Shown in pieces: positions 17,410 to 27,212 of a DNA stretch of 64,000 nucleotides (positions within the stretch are counted from its first letter, which is position 1; every line of letters starts with the position of its first letter). The stretch lies in NCBI RefSeq assembly GCF_002078355.1, contig NZ_CP015363.1, positions 496,001 through 560,000 on the forward strand, in the 5' to 3' direction. The notes below the pieces were generated by a model that was not told where the DNA came from, made no database searches, and worked only from the letters and a program-made list of their open reading frames with translations. The DNA comes from Ferroplasma acidiphilum. GTDB taxonomy: Archaea; Thermoplasmatota; Thermoplasmata; Thermoplasmatales; Thermoplasmataceae. The translations under genes were made by a program, and so were the position numbers.

Positions 17410-17504
17410 AATACTGTCAACTATATATAAAGTGCCCCGCAATTTTTGCCTATGTGCCAGCTACAGTCAGGGAAACTTTAACTTAAATGTTAAAATGCCG
17501 TATT

Positions 17505-18710
17505 ATGAAGGATTATTTCCATGCTACGTTTGCTGCCACCGGTTCCTGGATTGGCAATATTTATGATTTAACTCTTGTAACATATATCTATGCCGAACTG
17601 GAAAAATCATATCACATAAGCCTCGGTGTGGTTTCACTACTCTTCGCCCTCGGGTTAATAGGGAGATTTTTTGGCGGGCTTTACCTCGGGAACTTATCAG
17701 ACAAAATCGGGGCGAGGCGTGTAATGGCTTTCAGTACTGCAGGATACGCTATCTTTGCAGGGGTAATGGCCTTCTCACCTGACGTAATCATACTTTTCTC
17801 CGCCAGATTCATACAGGGAATTTTCATGGGTGGTGAGTGGACTTCCGGCACCATGCTGGGATATGAATTTTCCCCTGCAAGCATAAGACAAACAATATTC
17901 GGGATAATCCAGAGCGGTTATGGAATTGGATACGCATTAACCGGAATAGCGTATATCCTTTTCCTACCAACAATAGCAGTTACCTGGAGATTCTTTCTGA
18001 TAACCGGCAGTATTCCACTCATCATCGCACCATATACCATAATGAAAATTCCACATGATAACAAAAAAATCCGGCAGGCAGAGAAAAAAATTAATCTCAG
18101 GGATTATAAAATTCCACTGGCAAAATCCATGATTATGATGTCTGGATTCTTCTCTGCATATTTTGCAATACTCTCATTTTACCCTACTATTGCCACATCG
18201 TTCGGTGTTCCGGCATCACAGATAGGGATAATAATGATAATCTCCAGCCTCACAGTTGCGGCCGGATTTATATTGTTTGGAAAACTGGCGGCAATATTCA
18301 GGAAGAAATACCTTATTATGGCAGGTTCTATGATAGCTCTGGCATTTGCATGGCTGGCCGTGCCCTACTTTTCCCCTATCAGGTTTCTTGCAGTGCCGGG
18401 CATGGTTGTATTTAGCCTGGGAATCGGTTCTATGCCCATTATACCATTGCTGCTTATGGATCGTATAAATCCAGCTGTCAGGGGTTTAATTTCTGGGGTA
18501 TCATATAATTTCGGTGCTCTTTTTGGAGGGCTTATATCAGTTTTACTGGGCACAATAGGTGGAATAGTGGGCTATAGCCAGTTACTTTTAATCATAGATG
18601 CAACAACACTGGTGTGCCTTCTAGCAGTATTTATTACCGGTGCCACAATTAAAAAAAGAAACGAATCTACTTCCTATCTATCCGGGCTTTCCGGGGACAT
18701 GGACCAATAG
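17505..18710 (+). CDS. Major facilitator superfamily transporter, substrate unknown
   Basis: About 12 transmembrane helices in 401 residues. The loop 2-3 motif appears as LGNLSDKIGARR, and helix 4 has RFIQGIFMGGEWTSGTML, as in organic-acid or sugar MFS carriers of the AAHS/MHS kind. The ATG at 17505 gives a short hydrophilic lead before helix 1; an ATG at 17487 would add six residues. A TATA-like sequence (ctatatataa, about 17420) lies farther upstream, so the mRNA may have a leader. Substrate and coupling ion cannot be inferred from the neighbours. Confidence 0.85.
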   Translation: MKDYFHATFAATGSWIGNIYDLTLVTYIYAELEKSYHISLGVVSLLFALGLIGRFFGGLYLGNLSDKIGARRVMAFSTAGYAIFAGVMAFSPDVIILFSARFIQGIFMGGEWTSGTMLGYEFSPASIRQTIFGIIQSGYGIGYALTGIAYILFLPTIAVTWRFFLITGSIPLIIAPYTIMKIPHDNKKIRQAEKKINLRDYKIPLAKSMIMMSGFFSAYFAILSFYPTIATSFGVPASQIGIIMIISSLTVAAGFILFGKLAAIFRKKYLIMAGSMIALAFAWLAVPYFSPIRFLAVPGMVVFSLGIGSMPIIPLLLMDRINPAVRGLISGVSYNFGALFGGLISVLLGTIGGIVGYSQLLLIIDATTLVCLLAVFITGATIKKRNESTSYLSGLSGDMDQ

Positions 18711-18743
18711 AAAAAATAATATGCTATTTTTATCTAATGATAT

Positions 18744-19661
18744 ATGAATTTTCTGGATGAGATAAAAAATTTGAAGGAACAGATAAAATCAAAAGACAAA
18801 TTTGATATAAACTTCAACTTTGATAATATAGTTATATCCGGTATGGGTGGTTCTGGAATTGTTGGAAATATCTTTCAGGAATACTATACTTCCATACCTG
18901 TTATTTCAATAGGTGATTACGGCATACCGGGATTTGTAAATGAAAAGACTCTTTTTATTGCAGTGAGTTATTCAGGCAACACAGAAGAAACTCTCAGCAA
19001 TGTGGAAGATGCGAAGAAAAAGGGTGCCCATGTAAGGGCTATCACCTCGGGTGGGAAGCTGGCGACAATTGTAGAAAAATCCATTATCATACCATCGGGC
19101 ATCCAGCCAAGGTCAGCTCTGGGATATATGCTCATGCCTCTTTTTAACACCTTTGCCCCGATAGATGATGCCATAGTCAACCAGACATATGGCATACTGG
19201 ACGATATGGATAAGAACCACAGCGACATAAAATCTGAAGCATTTAAGATATACGAAAATAGTTCTATTCCTATAATATACGGGTCTAAACCATTCAAATC
19301 TGTAGCATACAGATGGAAAACCCAGTTTAATGAAAATGCAAAAACCTTCGCCTTTTATAGCTATTTCCCGGAACTTAACCATAACGATACTATGCCTTTG
19401 AAATCTGCATACAGGAGGGATGAATATCTGTTCTATGCATTTGAATCTGACAATGCAAGAATTAACCAGAGAATAGGGATTACAGAGGAAATTACAGGGG
19501 AGCAATTCACAGTGGTAAAATCCCCATCACAGGATTATTTCTCCAAACTGTTCTACCTGATTCATTATGCCGATTATCTGACATATGAACTTGCCCTGGT
19601 AAGGAATGTAGACCCCACAGATGTATCAACCATAGAGGAACTTAAAAAGAAATTAGCTTAA
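18744..19661 (+). CDS. Bifunctional phosphoglucose/phosphomannose isomerase
   Basis: SIS-fold sugar isomerase of 305 residues that interconverts fructose 6-phosphate with glucose 6-phosphate and mannose 6-phosphate. The phosphosugar sites are VISGMGGSGIVGN (about residues 30-42) and AVSYSGNTEET (about 73-83). The catalytic Glu and His region FYSYFPELNHNDTM (about 205-218) matches archaeal PGI/PMI enzymes. It would supply hexose phosphates for gluconeogenesis and glycan synthesis. Its 3' end overlaps the convergent rqcH gene by 9 nt. Confidence 0.92.
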   Translation: MNFLDEIKNLKEQIKSKDKFDINFNFDNIVISGMGGSGIVGNIFQEYYTSIPVISIGDYGIPGFVNEKTLFIAVSYSGNTEETLSNVEDAKKKGAHVRAITSGGKLATIVEKSIIIPSGIQPRSALGYMLMPLFNTFAPIDDAIVNQTYGILDDMDKNHSDIKSEAFKIYENSSIPIIYGSKPFKSVAYRWKTQFNENAKTFAFYSYFPELNHNDTMPLKSAYRRDEYLFYAFESDNARINQRIGITEEITGEQFTVVKSPSQDYFSKLFYLIHYADYLTYELALVRNVDPTDVSTIEELKKKLA

Positions 19662-21500
19662 TTCCTTTATTTCTTTTGAATTCTCTACAACTATAGACCC
19701 TCCAGGCGGAAGAATAGATTCAATCTCTGATTTTTCTATTCCAAGTATTTTTGCTATCTTTTCCGCAGCCACAGACCTTTTTTCATTTCCCGGTTTAATC
19801 AGGACCCATTTTTTTGATTCAGTTCTAGTTTCAGCAGGTGATATCATAGGTATATTATTGCCTTTATAGTCTACAATTGATACCTTTAACTCCAGAGGAA
19901 TGTTCAGGACATAATTTCTCTTTCCCCTTACTATCCAGGAACCTTTTGATACAAATTCACCGGATTCAGGTGTTTTGCTGACCTGTGATGGATATACCCA
20001 GTATGCGGTTCCTGACCCGATGCCTGCGGGCCATGCCCTTGAAAGGGAGATTGAAAATATGCAGGCCTCCTTTATAGTTTCCTCTGTAATTTCTATTCCT
20101 TCATGTTTAATTACTGTACTGGGTGCACCATAAAGATCTGCATGCACATAAATATCATCATCGGACATGTGTTTTTTAACAAGCTTCTCATTGGTTTTGG
20201 CATCCCTGCCAGCCATGATCATGTTTCCGGAAGAAGAAATAAACCAGTGGTATGACTCAAACCAGTATTTTACGCGTTTCTTTTTTCCTGCTTTCTGTTT
20301 TTCTTTTACTATGAGCTTTTTTGTCTCCTCTATTGCTTTTTCAGCCCCCTCAATTTTGCCCTTATAGTCTTTTGCCGTATTAAACACATAATTTATATTA
20401 TTCCCTGCAGATTCCCTGTAATTTAAAATGATTTTAGTTCCATTATAATTTATGGCAAATGTATTTTTGCCAGGGTTAATGTCACTTATATCCATATCCA
20501 TGTACTTGAAATCTTCAGGGGTGTTTCTTTTTACATTGTTGTAAACTATATTTATAAGTTTCTGGAGTTGTGGGAAACTCATTTTAAGGTAATTTCCGAA
20601 TTCATTGTATACCTGCATCAATTTATTAAATTCTTCAATTGACCTTCTCTGTGACTCAATCCTTCTTTCCACGCTGGATTTATTTTTTTCATTTTCAGGA
20701 TAATGTTTCAGGTAAAAACCAATTCCTTCATTAAAGTCTTCAAATTTCACATCAGGTTCTTTATTTATAGCTGTCAGGAGCACAGGTGATAGTAGTTCTT
20801 CTGCCTCATAATAAAATGCATTATTTTTAGAAGATTCTCCGATTATCCCCATTATGCTATCGTAGAGAATCTGATACTGGTCTTTTATTTCAGAGGGCAT
20901 TTTGTCTTTCTCTATATTTGCCCTGTATAATGCTTCTTCAGCTATCTCCCCACCAAGATTGACCCTTGTTGCGAGAGTTTTAACTATTGATGCACTGCTT
21001 TTATCCAGTATTCCGGAGAAAGTTTCCAGGTCTGCAACAGGGTTAATAACTGCGGGAGGAATATATTCTTCACCAATCTGTACTTTACGGGTTTTGTATA
21101 CATGCTGCTCCATAGCAAAAACAATTTTGCCATTATCTGTAAGTATAAGATTTCCGCCACCGAATAATTCAAGAATAATCTCCTGGCCTGTATGCAGTGT
21201 GATCCTTACTACCCTATCAAAATTAATCTGTTCTATGCCCACTATACGTTTCTCCGAAAGCTGTTTTCTGAATAGCATTGATAATTGTGTAGCTTCTTCA
21301 GGCTTTTCTGCATCATAAAATCCAATTCCCTTATTTAATGATATGAAAAAATCCCTCTTTTTTACATCAGAACGGTATATCTGTAGCACGAATTCTTTCT
21401 GGTTTACCTGGTATACCTTCTTGATAAATGAGTTTAATATTGTATCGCCATAGATGGCAATAAACGCATGGAAATCCAATGACGACTCTTTAAGTTTCAT
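19653..21500 (-). CDS. rqcH: RqcH/NFACT family ribosome quality-control protein
   Basis: Archaeal homologue of RqcH/NEMF/Tae2, which binds obstructed large ribosomal subunits and recruits tRNA. The NFACT-N domain covers about residues 1-200. Helical and coiled-coil regions run to about 410, with the lysine-rich KKLIVKEKQKAGKKKRVKYW at their end. The NFACT-R domain (YHWFISSSGNMIMAGRDAKTN..., HVHADLYGAPSTVIK) spans about 415-530. The 615-residue length and the ATG at 21500 are normal for archaea. It was once annotated as fibronectin-binding protein. The first 47 nt of the gene overlap only the untranslated upstream part of the divergent hydrolase frame. Confidence 0.92.
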   Translation of the reverse strand: MKLKESSLDFHAFIAIYGDTILNSFIKKVYQVNQKEFVLQIYRSDVKKRDFFISLNKGIGFYDAEKPEEATQLSMLFRKQLSEKRIVGIEQINFDRVVRITLHTGQEIILELFGGGNLILTDNGKIVFAMEQHVYKTRKVQIGEEYIPPAVINPVADLETFSGILDKSSASIVKTLATRVNLGGEIAEEALYRANIEKDKMPSEIKDQYQILYDSIMGIIGESSKNNAFYYEAEELLSPVLLTAINKEPDVKFEDFNEGIGFYLKHYPENEKNKSSVERRIESQRRSIEEFNKLMQVYNEFGNYLKMSFPQLQKLINIVYNNVKRNTPEDFKYMDMDISDINPGKNTFAINYNGTKIILNYRESAGNNINYVFNTAKDYKGKIEGAEKAIEETKKLIVKEKQKAGKKKRVKYWFESYHWFISSSGNMIMAGRDAKTNEKLVKKHMSDDDIYVHADLYGAPSTVIKHEGIEITEETIKEACIFSISLSRAWPAGIGSGTAYWVYPSQVSKTPESGEFVSKGSWIVRGKRNYVLNIPLELKVSIVDYKGNNIPMISPAETRTESKKWVLIKPGNEKRSVAAEKIAKILGIEKSEIESILPPGGSIVVENSKEIKELS

Positions 21501-21603
21501 GTTTTCATTTAGCCCTTGCTCTTATTTTAATTTTGTTATGCATTTTACACTATATTTTAGCATGCAGCCGAATAATTTTAGAACAATAGTTCAATCACTT
21601 ATC

Positions 21604-22218
21604 ATGGAAGTAAAGGAAAATAAAGTAGATATAGGTGGAAAATCAGTTTATTACATTTCATATGAGCGTGGAAATATGCGCAATTTCATCCTGCTCCATG
21701 ATTCAACAACAACTTCAAATTCATGGGCAGGCATCGATGCATTAAGGAAAATCGGCCAATGGGGGTTCAATGTTTATGCACCGGATTTCCCGGGATTTGG
21801 AAATTCTGAAGCAAATGACAGTTATAATTTCGGGTCATCCCCTTCTAAAGGTGCGTTATTTATAAAGGATTTTGCGGAAAGCCTTTTTCTATCATCCATA
21901 AATGTTGTTGGTCCATCAGTATCAGCAGGTGTGGCGTTGAAAAGCCTGATAGACTACCCGGAATTAATAAATTCATCAATTATTATAGGCGGGCTCGGTG
22001 TTGACCATATACTGAACGAATTAAACAGAATCGATAAGCCGGTTCTTATCCTCTGGGGATCGCGGGACAATGTAGTGCCGGTTAGCCATGGGTTAAGATA
22101 CCATGACCTGATTCCTTCATCAACCTTTGTCAAAATTAATGGTGCAGGTCATTGCGTTCAGATTGAAAAGCCGGATATATTTTTCAACAATATTAAAAAA
22201 TTTATAACTAACCTGTGA
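21604..22218 (+). CDS. Alpha/beta-hydrolase fold protein
   Basis: A 204-residue hydrolase-fold protein. An oxyanion-hole strand FILLHDSTTTSNSW (about residues 26-39) precedes the nucleophile elbow VVGPSVSAGVAL (about 98-109), which reads GxSxS instead of GxSxG. The acid is in LWGSRDNVVPVSHG and the histidine in GAGHCVQIEKP, so a Ser-Asp-His triad is complete. It resembles ABHD14-like hydrolases. The ATG at 21604 starts the conserved fold; earlier in-frame starts back to 21454 overlap rqcH and add unrelated sequence. The substrate is unknown. Confidence 0.82.
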   Translation: MEVKENKVDIGGKSVYYISYERGNMRNFILLHDSTTTSNSWAGIDALRKIGQWGFNVYAPDFPGFGNSEANDSYNFGSSPSKGALFIKDFAESLFLSSINVVGPSVSAGVALKSLIDYPELINSSIIIGGLGVDHILNELNRIDKPVLILWGSRDNVVPVSHGLRYHDLIPSSTFVKINGAGHCVQIEKPDIFFNNIKKFITNL

Positions 22219-22251
22219 CCTGTAGTATGTTATCCGTATATTATTTACAGG

Positions 22252-23832
22252 TTAAATTATCCGCGGAGCTATTATAATATACATCAAAAGAAGGAATACA
22301 AATATTCCCATTGCGTAATATATTTTTTTGACATTATTTTCATCCCTCAGGAATTTCAGCCTGTCTCTTCTTGATGCAATTGTCAGGGTATCCCTGAAGA
22401 ACTGACCCCCATCCAGTATGGATAATGGCAGTGCGTTCATAATGCCAAGAAGGAAATCTATCCAGAAGAACCAGTAAAGGGTATTGGTTATTCCAAAGAA
22501 GATATATGAGTTAAAGGGCGTAGAAAACATGTGGGATAATGAAGCCGGTATGGGTGAAAGCCCGAGAAGTGGCAGGCCAAGGGTTTCGTAGAAATTTGGG
22601 CCCACCAGCTGTCCGCCGAAAACAAGGCTATGCAGGCTATCAATGGATTCATACCCTATACCTGAATAATCTATCTGCACCCCGATAAAACTTTCATTTT
22701 TGTATGCTGCCTTATTTGCCGTAGGGTCATTCTTTGCATAATAATGATATGTGGAAACAGTTTTCATTGTATATGTTGTATATGCAGGTACAGTTTTTCC
22801 CGTGTGGAATGTTAGTACCGTCATATTTATTGTTGTACCCGGTGTTATGTTATCCAGAACATCGCCCAGAGTATTTATGTTATATATAATGTGGCTGTGC
22901 CCTGCATCGCTTATGTTATATATGATTGAATCTGTGGAGACATTTGCCGCCGCCGCAGGACAACCGGAAATTAAATCCACAATGGCCACGCCCGTCGGTA
23001 CGCTTCCATTTGTTTCGGTTTTTCCATTAAACAATGTAATATTTGCCAATCCCGGTGTAATCATGGAAGTTGTTTCCAGATTGTTAAGCTGTTTCCCGCT
23101 TAAATTTCCATATGAGGTAATCTCCATTCCTTTCGGTATTGCATGTCCACTGTAAAGTGTTGTAGAATTATCTACATAAACGCCACTGTGAATAGGGGTC
23201 GAGGCAGGCATCATGACAAAAACAAGCAATACGATGCATATTGCAGCTATGATAAGATTTATACCCGGGCCGGCTGCAATGATCCTTCTTCTCACTACAG
23301 GGTCAGCCGCCATAATTTCTTTTTCATCCGGTTCTACAAAAGCTCCTATCGGGATTATAAAAAATAATGCGCCAACACTGTTTACCTTTATTCCATGCTT
23401 CCTTGCAACGATACCATGAAACATTTCATGTATTACAACCGCAAAAACGAGGCTAGCAGTTCCATATCCCAGCGGTATAAATGGATTAATAAGTGGAAGT
23501 GCAAGGTAATCCTGCAAAGGGGGTGCAGCACTGGTGGGGATATGGATAATTGTAAGCAAGACCGCTTCATATAAAAGCATGCCAAAAGCAAGCAATCCTC
23601 CAAAAACAACAAGTACAGTGGATATCTTCCCCAGAGATTTTGCTGGCAAATGTTTGGCAACAGCATCAAGGACGCCACCATTTTTTGTTGACCTTATCAT
23701 TAAAGCTGGCCCCATGGTTGCAAAGTGTTTTGATTTATTAATTGCCGGTGCCAGTGCTATAATTATAATTATCCAGGAAAACACGATAAGAATAATCAGG
23801 AATATATCATTATAATTCATGAATAAACTCAT
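22252..23832 (-). CDS. Site-2-type membrane metalloprotease with PDZ-like domain
   Basis: M50-family intramembrane protease of 526 residues. The zinc site is HEMFH (H135, E136, H139), and the third ligand is Asp in LSILDGGQFF (about residue 480). Between the catalytic halves lies a large extracytoplasmic insert of about 200 residues with a PDZ-like stretch (VAIVDLISGCPAAAANV) and many N-x-S/T sequons, which suggests N-glycosylation outside the cell. At least six membrane segments are visible. Such enzymes release membrane-held regulators or degrade signal peptides. It stands alone, with a MarR regulator 35 nt upstream on the same strand. Confidence 0.93.
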   Translation of the reverse strand: MSLFMNYNDIFLIILIVFSWIIIIIALAPAINKSKHFATMGPALMIRSTKNGGVLDAVAKHLPAKSLGKISTVLVVFGGLLAFGMLLYEAVLLTIIHIPTSAAPPLQDYLALPLINPFIPLGYGTASLVFAVVIHEMFHGIVARKHGIKVNSVGALFFIIPIGAFVEPDEKEIMAADPVVRRRIIAAGPGINLIIAAICIVLLVFVMMPASTPIHSGVYVDNSTTLYSGHAIPKGMEITSYGNLSGKQLNNLETTSMITPGLANITLFNGKTETNGSVPTGVAIVDLISGCPAAAANVSTDSIIYNISDAGHSHIIYNINTLGDVLDNITPGTTINMTVLTFHTGKTVPAYTTYTMKTVSTYHYYAKNDPTANKAAYKNESFIGVQIDYSGIGYESIDSLHSLVFGGQLVGPNFYETLGLPLLGLSPIPASLSHMFSTPFNSYIFFGITNTLYWFFWIDFLLGIMNALPLSILDGGQFFRDTLTIASRRDRLKFLRDENNVKKIYYAMGIFVFLLLMYIIIAPRII

Positions 23833-23867
23833 AGTTAAACATTAATAATAATCTTTTTCCTGCAATA

Positions 23868-24299
23868 CTATTTTGATTCGACATTTGTCTCTATTTTTTT
23901 GAGGAAATTGAGGATATTATATCTCTCTTCATAACTAAAATTCCTCAGTGTGTCATCTATAAATTTCAGATGCCTTGACTCTATTGTTTTAAAGAAGGCT
24001 TTCCCTTTTGGCGTGACTGTTATATTGATAACTCTCCTGTCCGAGTCGCTTCTCTCACGCATTACATACGACAATTTTTCCAACTTGTCTATAACACCGG
24101 TGATCCAACCCTGCGTTACCATATTTATATTTGCAAGCTCTATCATGGGCAAAGCCCCTCTTTCTGTTAAATTTTTCAATATTCTGTATTCTACTGTAGA
24201 TACACCCATAGACATAAGATTTTTTTCCGAAGCCTTATACCATGTTTTCCAGGTTCTGAGAAACTCCCTCCAGACGTCGTAGCTGCTGATTTTATCCAT
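23868..24299 (-). CDS. MarR-family transcription regulator
   Basis: Winged-helix regulator of 143 residues. The recognition region is ITGVIDKLEKLSYVMRERSDSDRR (about residues 67-90), with the typical D-x-R wing, flanked by dimerisation helices at both ends. MarR proteins often respond to phenolic or oxidative stress ligands. It is divergent from the 2-oxoacid oxidoreductase genes, with 222 nt between starts, and precedes the site-2 protease on its own strand. Either side may be its target. Confidence 0.9.
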   Translation of the reverse strand: MDKISSYDVWREFLRTWKTWYKASEKNLMSMGVSTVEYRILKNLTERGALPMIELANINMVTQGWITGVIDKLEKLSYVMRERSDSDRRVINITVTPKGKAFFKTIESRHLKFIDDTLRNFSYEERYNILNFLKKIETNVESK

Positions 24300-24490
24300 T
24301 CGTACCGGATTATTAATATGATAAAGGTATTTTATGGTTTCTATATAGTAAATAATCGTCCATTAAATTATTTACTATTAAATATTTCATGTTTGAAATC
24401 CCGTAAATTTCATATTTCAAAATTTGTATTATCCGGAAAAATTTACTTATTTCGGCAATTGGCTAAAATTAATTTCCGTATTCATACAAA

Positions 24491-24498
24491 AATTTATA
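24491..24498 (+). promoter_or_regulatory. TATA-like box for the 2-oxoacid oxidoreductase genes
   Basis: aatttata, 24-31 nt before the ATG at 24522. It supports that start rather than the in-frame ATG at 24318. Confidence 0.55.
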
Positions 24499-24521
24499 CG
24501 GCACTACTAAATACTAAAACC

Positions 24522-26270
24522 ATGGAAGAAATAATTGTCAGAATAGGAGGAGCGGCAGGAGATGGTGTACAATCCGCCGGTTTAACTTTAGAAAAAACTT
24601 TTTCAAGAAGTGGTTTATACATAAGCACGTATAATTACTATCAAAGCCTTATCAGGGGCGGCGAAAGCTGGTACCAGGTAAGGGCTTCTGATGAAAAAGT
24701 AAGGAACCAGGGAAGCGGCCTGGATGTTCTGGTTGCTTTAAATGCCGATGCACTTGAAAGGCATACAAATAGGAATATAAACGAAGGCGGAGCATCTCCC
24801 CTGAACGGGATAGCAATATATGACCCGGGAACCATACACAATTTTAAAAAATACGATGGGATAACCTATTGCCCGGTACCAATGAGAGATATTGCACTGA
24901 AATTTGATGCAAATCCATTGTTGAAAAACACAGTTGCACTGGGAGCTGTTATTGCATCTCTTGGTTTGGATTTTAACGTATTTTCAGGTGTAATTGAAAA
25001 AGTTTTCAACAAAAAAGGAAAACTTGTAGAATCAAATATAAACGCGGCAAAAGAGGGATATGAATACTATCTCCAGAATTATAAAGTTTACAGAAAACTA
25101 AAAACATCTAATAAAAAGTTATACACAATAGGCGGTGGAGATGCAGCCGCACTTGGGGCTATCAATGCAGGAATGCAAATGTATTTTGCATACCCTATGA
25201 CACCAGCATCATCTTTCCTCCAGTTTGTTGCAACCCATGGCAAAAAATACCATGTGTTTTTGAAACTTACAGAGGATGAAATTAGCGCTATAAATGCAGC
25301 AATAGGTGCAAACTATGCTGGAGTAAGGGCCGCAACAGGATCATCAGGAGGCGGGTTCGCACTTATGACTGAAGGTGTTGGGCTTTCAGCAATGACCGAA
25401 GTTCCACTGGTTATATATGAAGCACAGAGGCCAGGCCCATCAACCGGGCTTCCAACAAAGACTGAACAGGGAGATCTCAACCAGGTGCTTGGTGCCGGAC
25501 AGGGAGACATGCCAAGAATAGTGCTCGCACCGGGAACAGTTAAAGAAGCATTTGACCTCACAAAGGAGGCTTTCAACCTTGCTGAGAGATTCCAGCTTCC
25601 TGTATTTGTTGTTACCGATTTATATCTGGCTGAACATGACGAAACAGTAGATCTAGACCTTTCATATGAAATGGACAGGGGACTTCTAGCAGATGCCAGT
25701 GAAGCTGATTATAAAAGATATGAATATACAGAAAACGGCATTTCCAAGAGGGCATTTCCGGGGCAGCCAGGGTTAATGCATAACGAGGATTCCGATGAGC
25801 ATAATGAATACGGCGCAGTTGTTAGCGATGCAATAACAGACCCGACACAGAGAAAGCTCTCCATGGAAAAGAGAATGAAAAAGCTGAATTTATATATAAA
25901 AGAAATGCCACCGACACCTACATATAAAATGGAAGATGCAGAATATGTGGTTATCCAGTGGGGATCTACAAAGGGTGCAGTTGAAGAGGCTATAGACTGC
26001 ATGAGGAAAAATGGTACAAAAATAGGTGCCATAGAAATAACACACATATTCCCCATGAATCATGATATAAAGAAACTGCTTGCAGGAAAAAAGAAAATAA
26101 TAGTTGTTGAAAACAATTATTCCGGGCAGCTAAATGGGCTGATAAGGAAAGAATTCCTTGTAGATACCCAGTTCCTGGGAAAATACGATGGCGAGGCTTT
26201 CTTCCCTGCCGATCTGGCATTGTCACTGGAAGAAATGATATTTGGCAAAAAAATAAAAGTGGAGGAATAA
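24522..26270 (+). CDS. 2-oxoacid:ferredoxin oxidoreductase, fused gamma-alpha subunit
   Basis: Large subunit of the two-subunit enzyme that converts 2-oxoacids plus CoA to acyl-CoA and CO2 while reducing ferredoxin. The gamma domain is N-terminal (VRIGGAAGDGVQSAGL, residues 4-19), and the alpha domain begins about residue 200 with GGGDAAALGAINAGMQ. The YPMTPASSFLQF motif (about 222-233) is the YPxTP signature of these archaeal enzymes. At 582 residues it is slightly shorter than the 610-640 residues common in Sulfolobus. The ATG at 24522 begins the conserved domain. The start of the beta subunit follows after 2 nt. Confidence 0.94.
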   Translation: MEEIIVRIGGAAGDGVQSAGLTLEKTFSRSGLYISTYNYYQSLIRGGESWYQVRASDEKVRNQGSGLDVLVALNADALERHTNRNINEGGASPLNGIAIYDPGTIHNFKKYDGITYCPVPMRDIALKFDANPLLKNTVALGAVIASLGLDFNVFSGVIEKVFNKKGKLVESNINAAKEGYEYYLQNYKVYRKLKTSNKKLYTIGGGDAAALGAINAGMQMYFAYPMTPASSFLQFVATHGKKYHVFLKLTEDEISAINAAIGANYAGVRAATGSSGGGFALMTEGVGLSAMTEVPLVIYEAQRPGPSTGLPTKTEQGDLNQVLGAGQGDMPRIVLAPGTVKEAFDLTKEAFNLAERFQLPVFVVTDLYLAEHDETVDLDLSYEMDRGLLADASEADYKRYEYTENGISKRAFPGQPGLMHNEDSDEHNEYGAVVSDAITDPTQRKLSMEKRMKKLNLYIKEMPPTPTYKMEDAEYVVIQWGSTKGAVEEAIDCMRKNGTKIGAIEITHIFPMNHDIKKLLAGKKKIIVVENNYSGQLNGLIRKEFLVDTQFLGKYDGEAFFPADLALSLEEMIFGKKIKVEE

Positions 26271-26272
26271 AT

Positions 26273-27130
26273 ATGATACCTGTAACTGAATACAAAGGAA
26301 AAGTAGCACCTGATTGGTGCCCTGGATGCGGGAACTTCTCGCAATTGAGAGCAATTACAATGGCACTGTCGGAGCTTGATATCAAACCCGAAAATACCGT
26401 TATTTCATCCGGCATAGGATGTTCTAGCAATATGCCCGAGTTTATAAATACCTATGGTTTCCATGGGTTGCACGGGCGTTCACTTCCAGTAGCTGAAGGT
26501 ATAAAATGGGCCAATAAAAATCTAACCGTTATCGCATATGGTGGAGACGGCGATGGATTTTTCGAAGGTTCGCAGCACTTTTATCATGCTGCAAAAAGAA
26601 ACGTAAATATGACATACATGGTATCAGATAACCAGGTATTTGGATTAACAACAGGGCAGGCATCGCCAACAACCCCTATAGGAAGAATTACAAAGAGTAC
26701 CCCTGATGGGAATATTGAGCCCCCATTCAATCCGCTACATTATGCATTATCAGCAGGTGCAACATTTGTAGCCCGTGGACTTTCCGGCAATATTAAACAG
26801 CTGGCGGAATTAACAAAGGCAGCTATACAGCATAAGGGTTTCTCATTTATAGATGTGTTCAGCCCCTGTGTTACATATAATAAGGTGGAAGGGTACGAAT
26901 TCTTCAGAAAGACAACATACGAACTGAAGGATAACAATAGAAAGGATTTCTACGAAGCGTTCAAGCATGCATCGGAATGGGGCGAAGAAGCCAATTCTAT
27001 ACCTATAGGCATATTATATGACGTAGATGCACCAGTTTACGAAGATGTTGATGAAACCTTAAAGGAATACAATTTGAAGGATACTGCTCCGTATAAGCTT
27101 ACGGAAGAAGATCTTGAAGAATTCTATTAA
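26273..27130 (+). CDS. 2-oxoacid:ferredoxin oxidoreductase, beta subunit
   Basis: Thiamine diphosphate and [4Fe-4S] binding subunit, 285 residues. Cysteines in WCPGCGNF (C15, C18), GIGCSS and FSPCVTYN probably hold the single cluster. The diphosphate site is GGDGDGFFEGSQHF followed by DNQVFGLTTGQASPTTP (about 85-130). A Shine-Dalgarno sequence ggagg lies within the last codons of the alpha gene, 8 nt before the ATG. With the fused gamma-alpha subunit it forms the complete enzyme. Substrate preference (pyruvate or 2-oxoglutarate) cannot be read from sequence alone. Confidence 0.94.
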   Translation: MIPVTEYKGKVAPDWCPGCGNFSQLRAITMALSELDIKPENTVISSGIGCSSNMPEFINTYGFHGLHGRSLPVAEGIKWANKNLTVIAYGGDGDGFFEGSQHFYHAAKRNVNMTYMVSDNQVFGLTTGQASPTTPIGRITKSTPDGNIEPPFNPLHYALSAGATFVARGLSGNIKQLAELTKAAIQHKGFSFIDVFSPCVTYNKVEGYEFFRKTTYELKDNNRKDFYEAFKHASEWGEEANSIPIGILYDVDAPVYEDVDETLKEYNLKDTAPYKLTEEDLEEFY

Positions 27131-27212
27131 AATTTTTATTTTACAGGTTATAATTTTTAAAAATGTACCAGTTTTTAATCAATATTTTTATACAATGTTA
27201 ATATCATAAATA

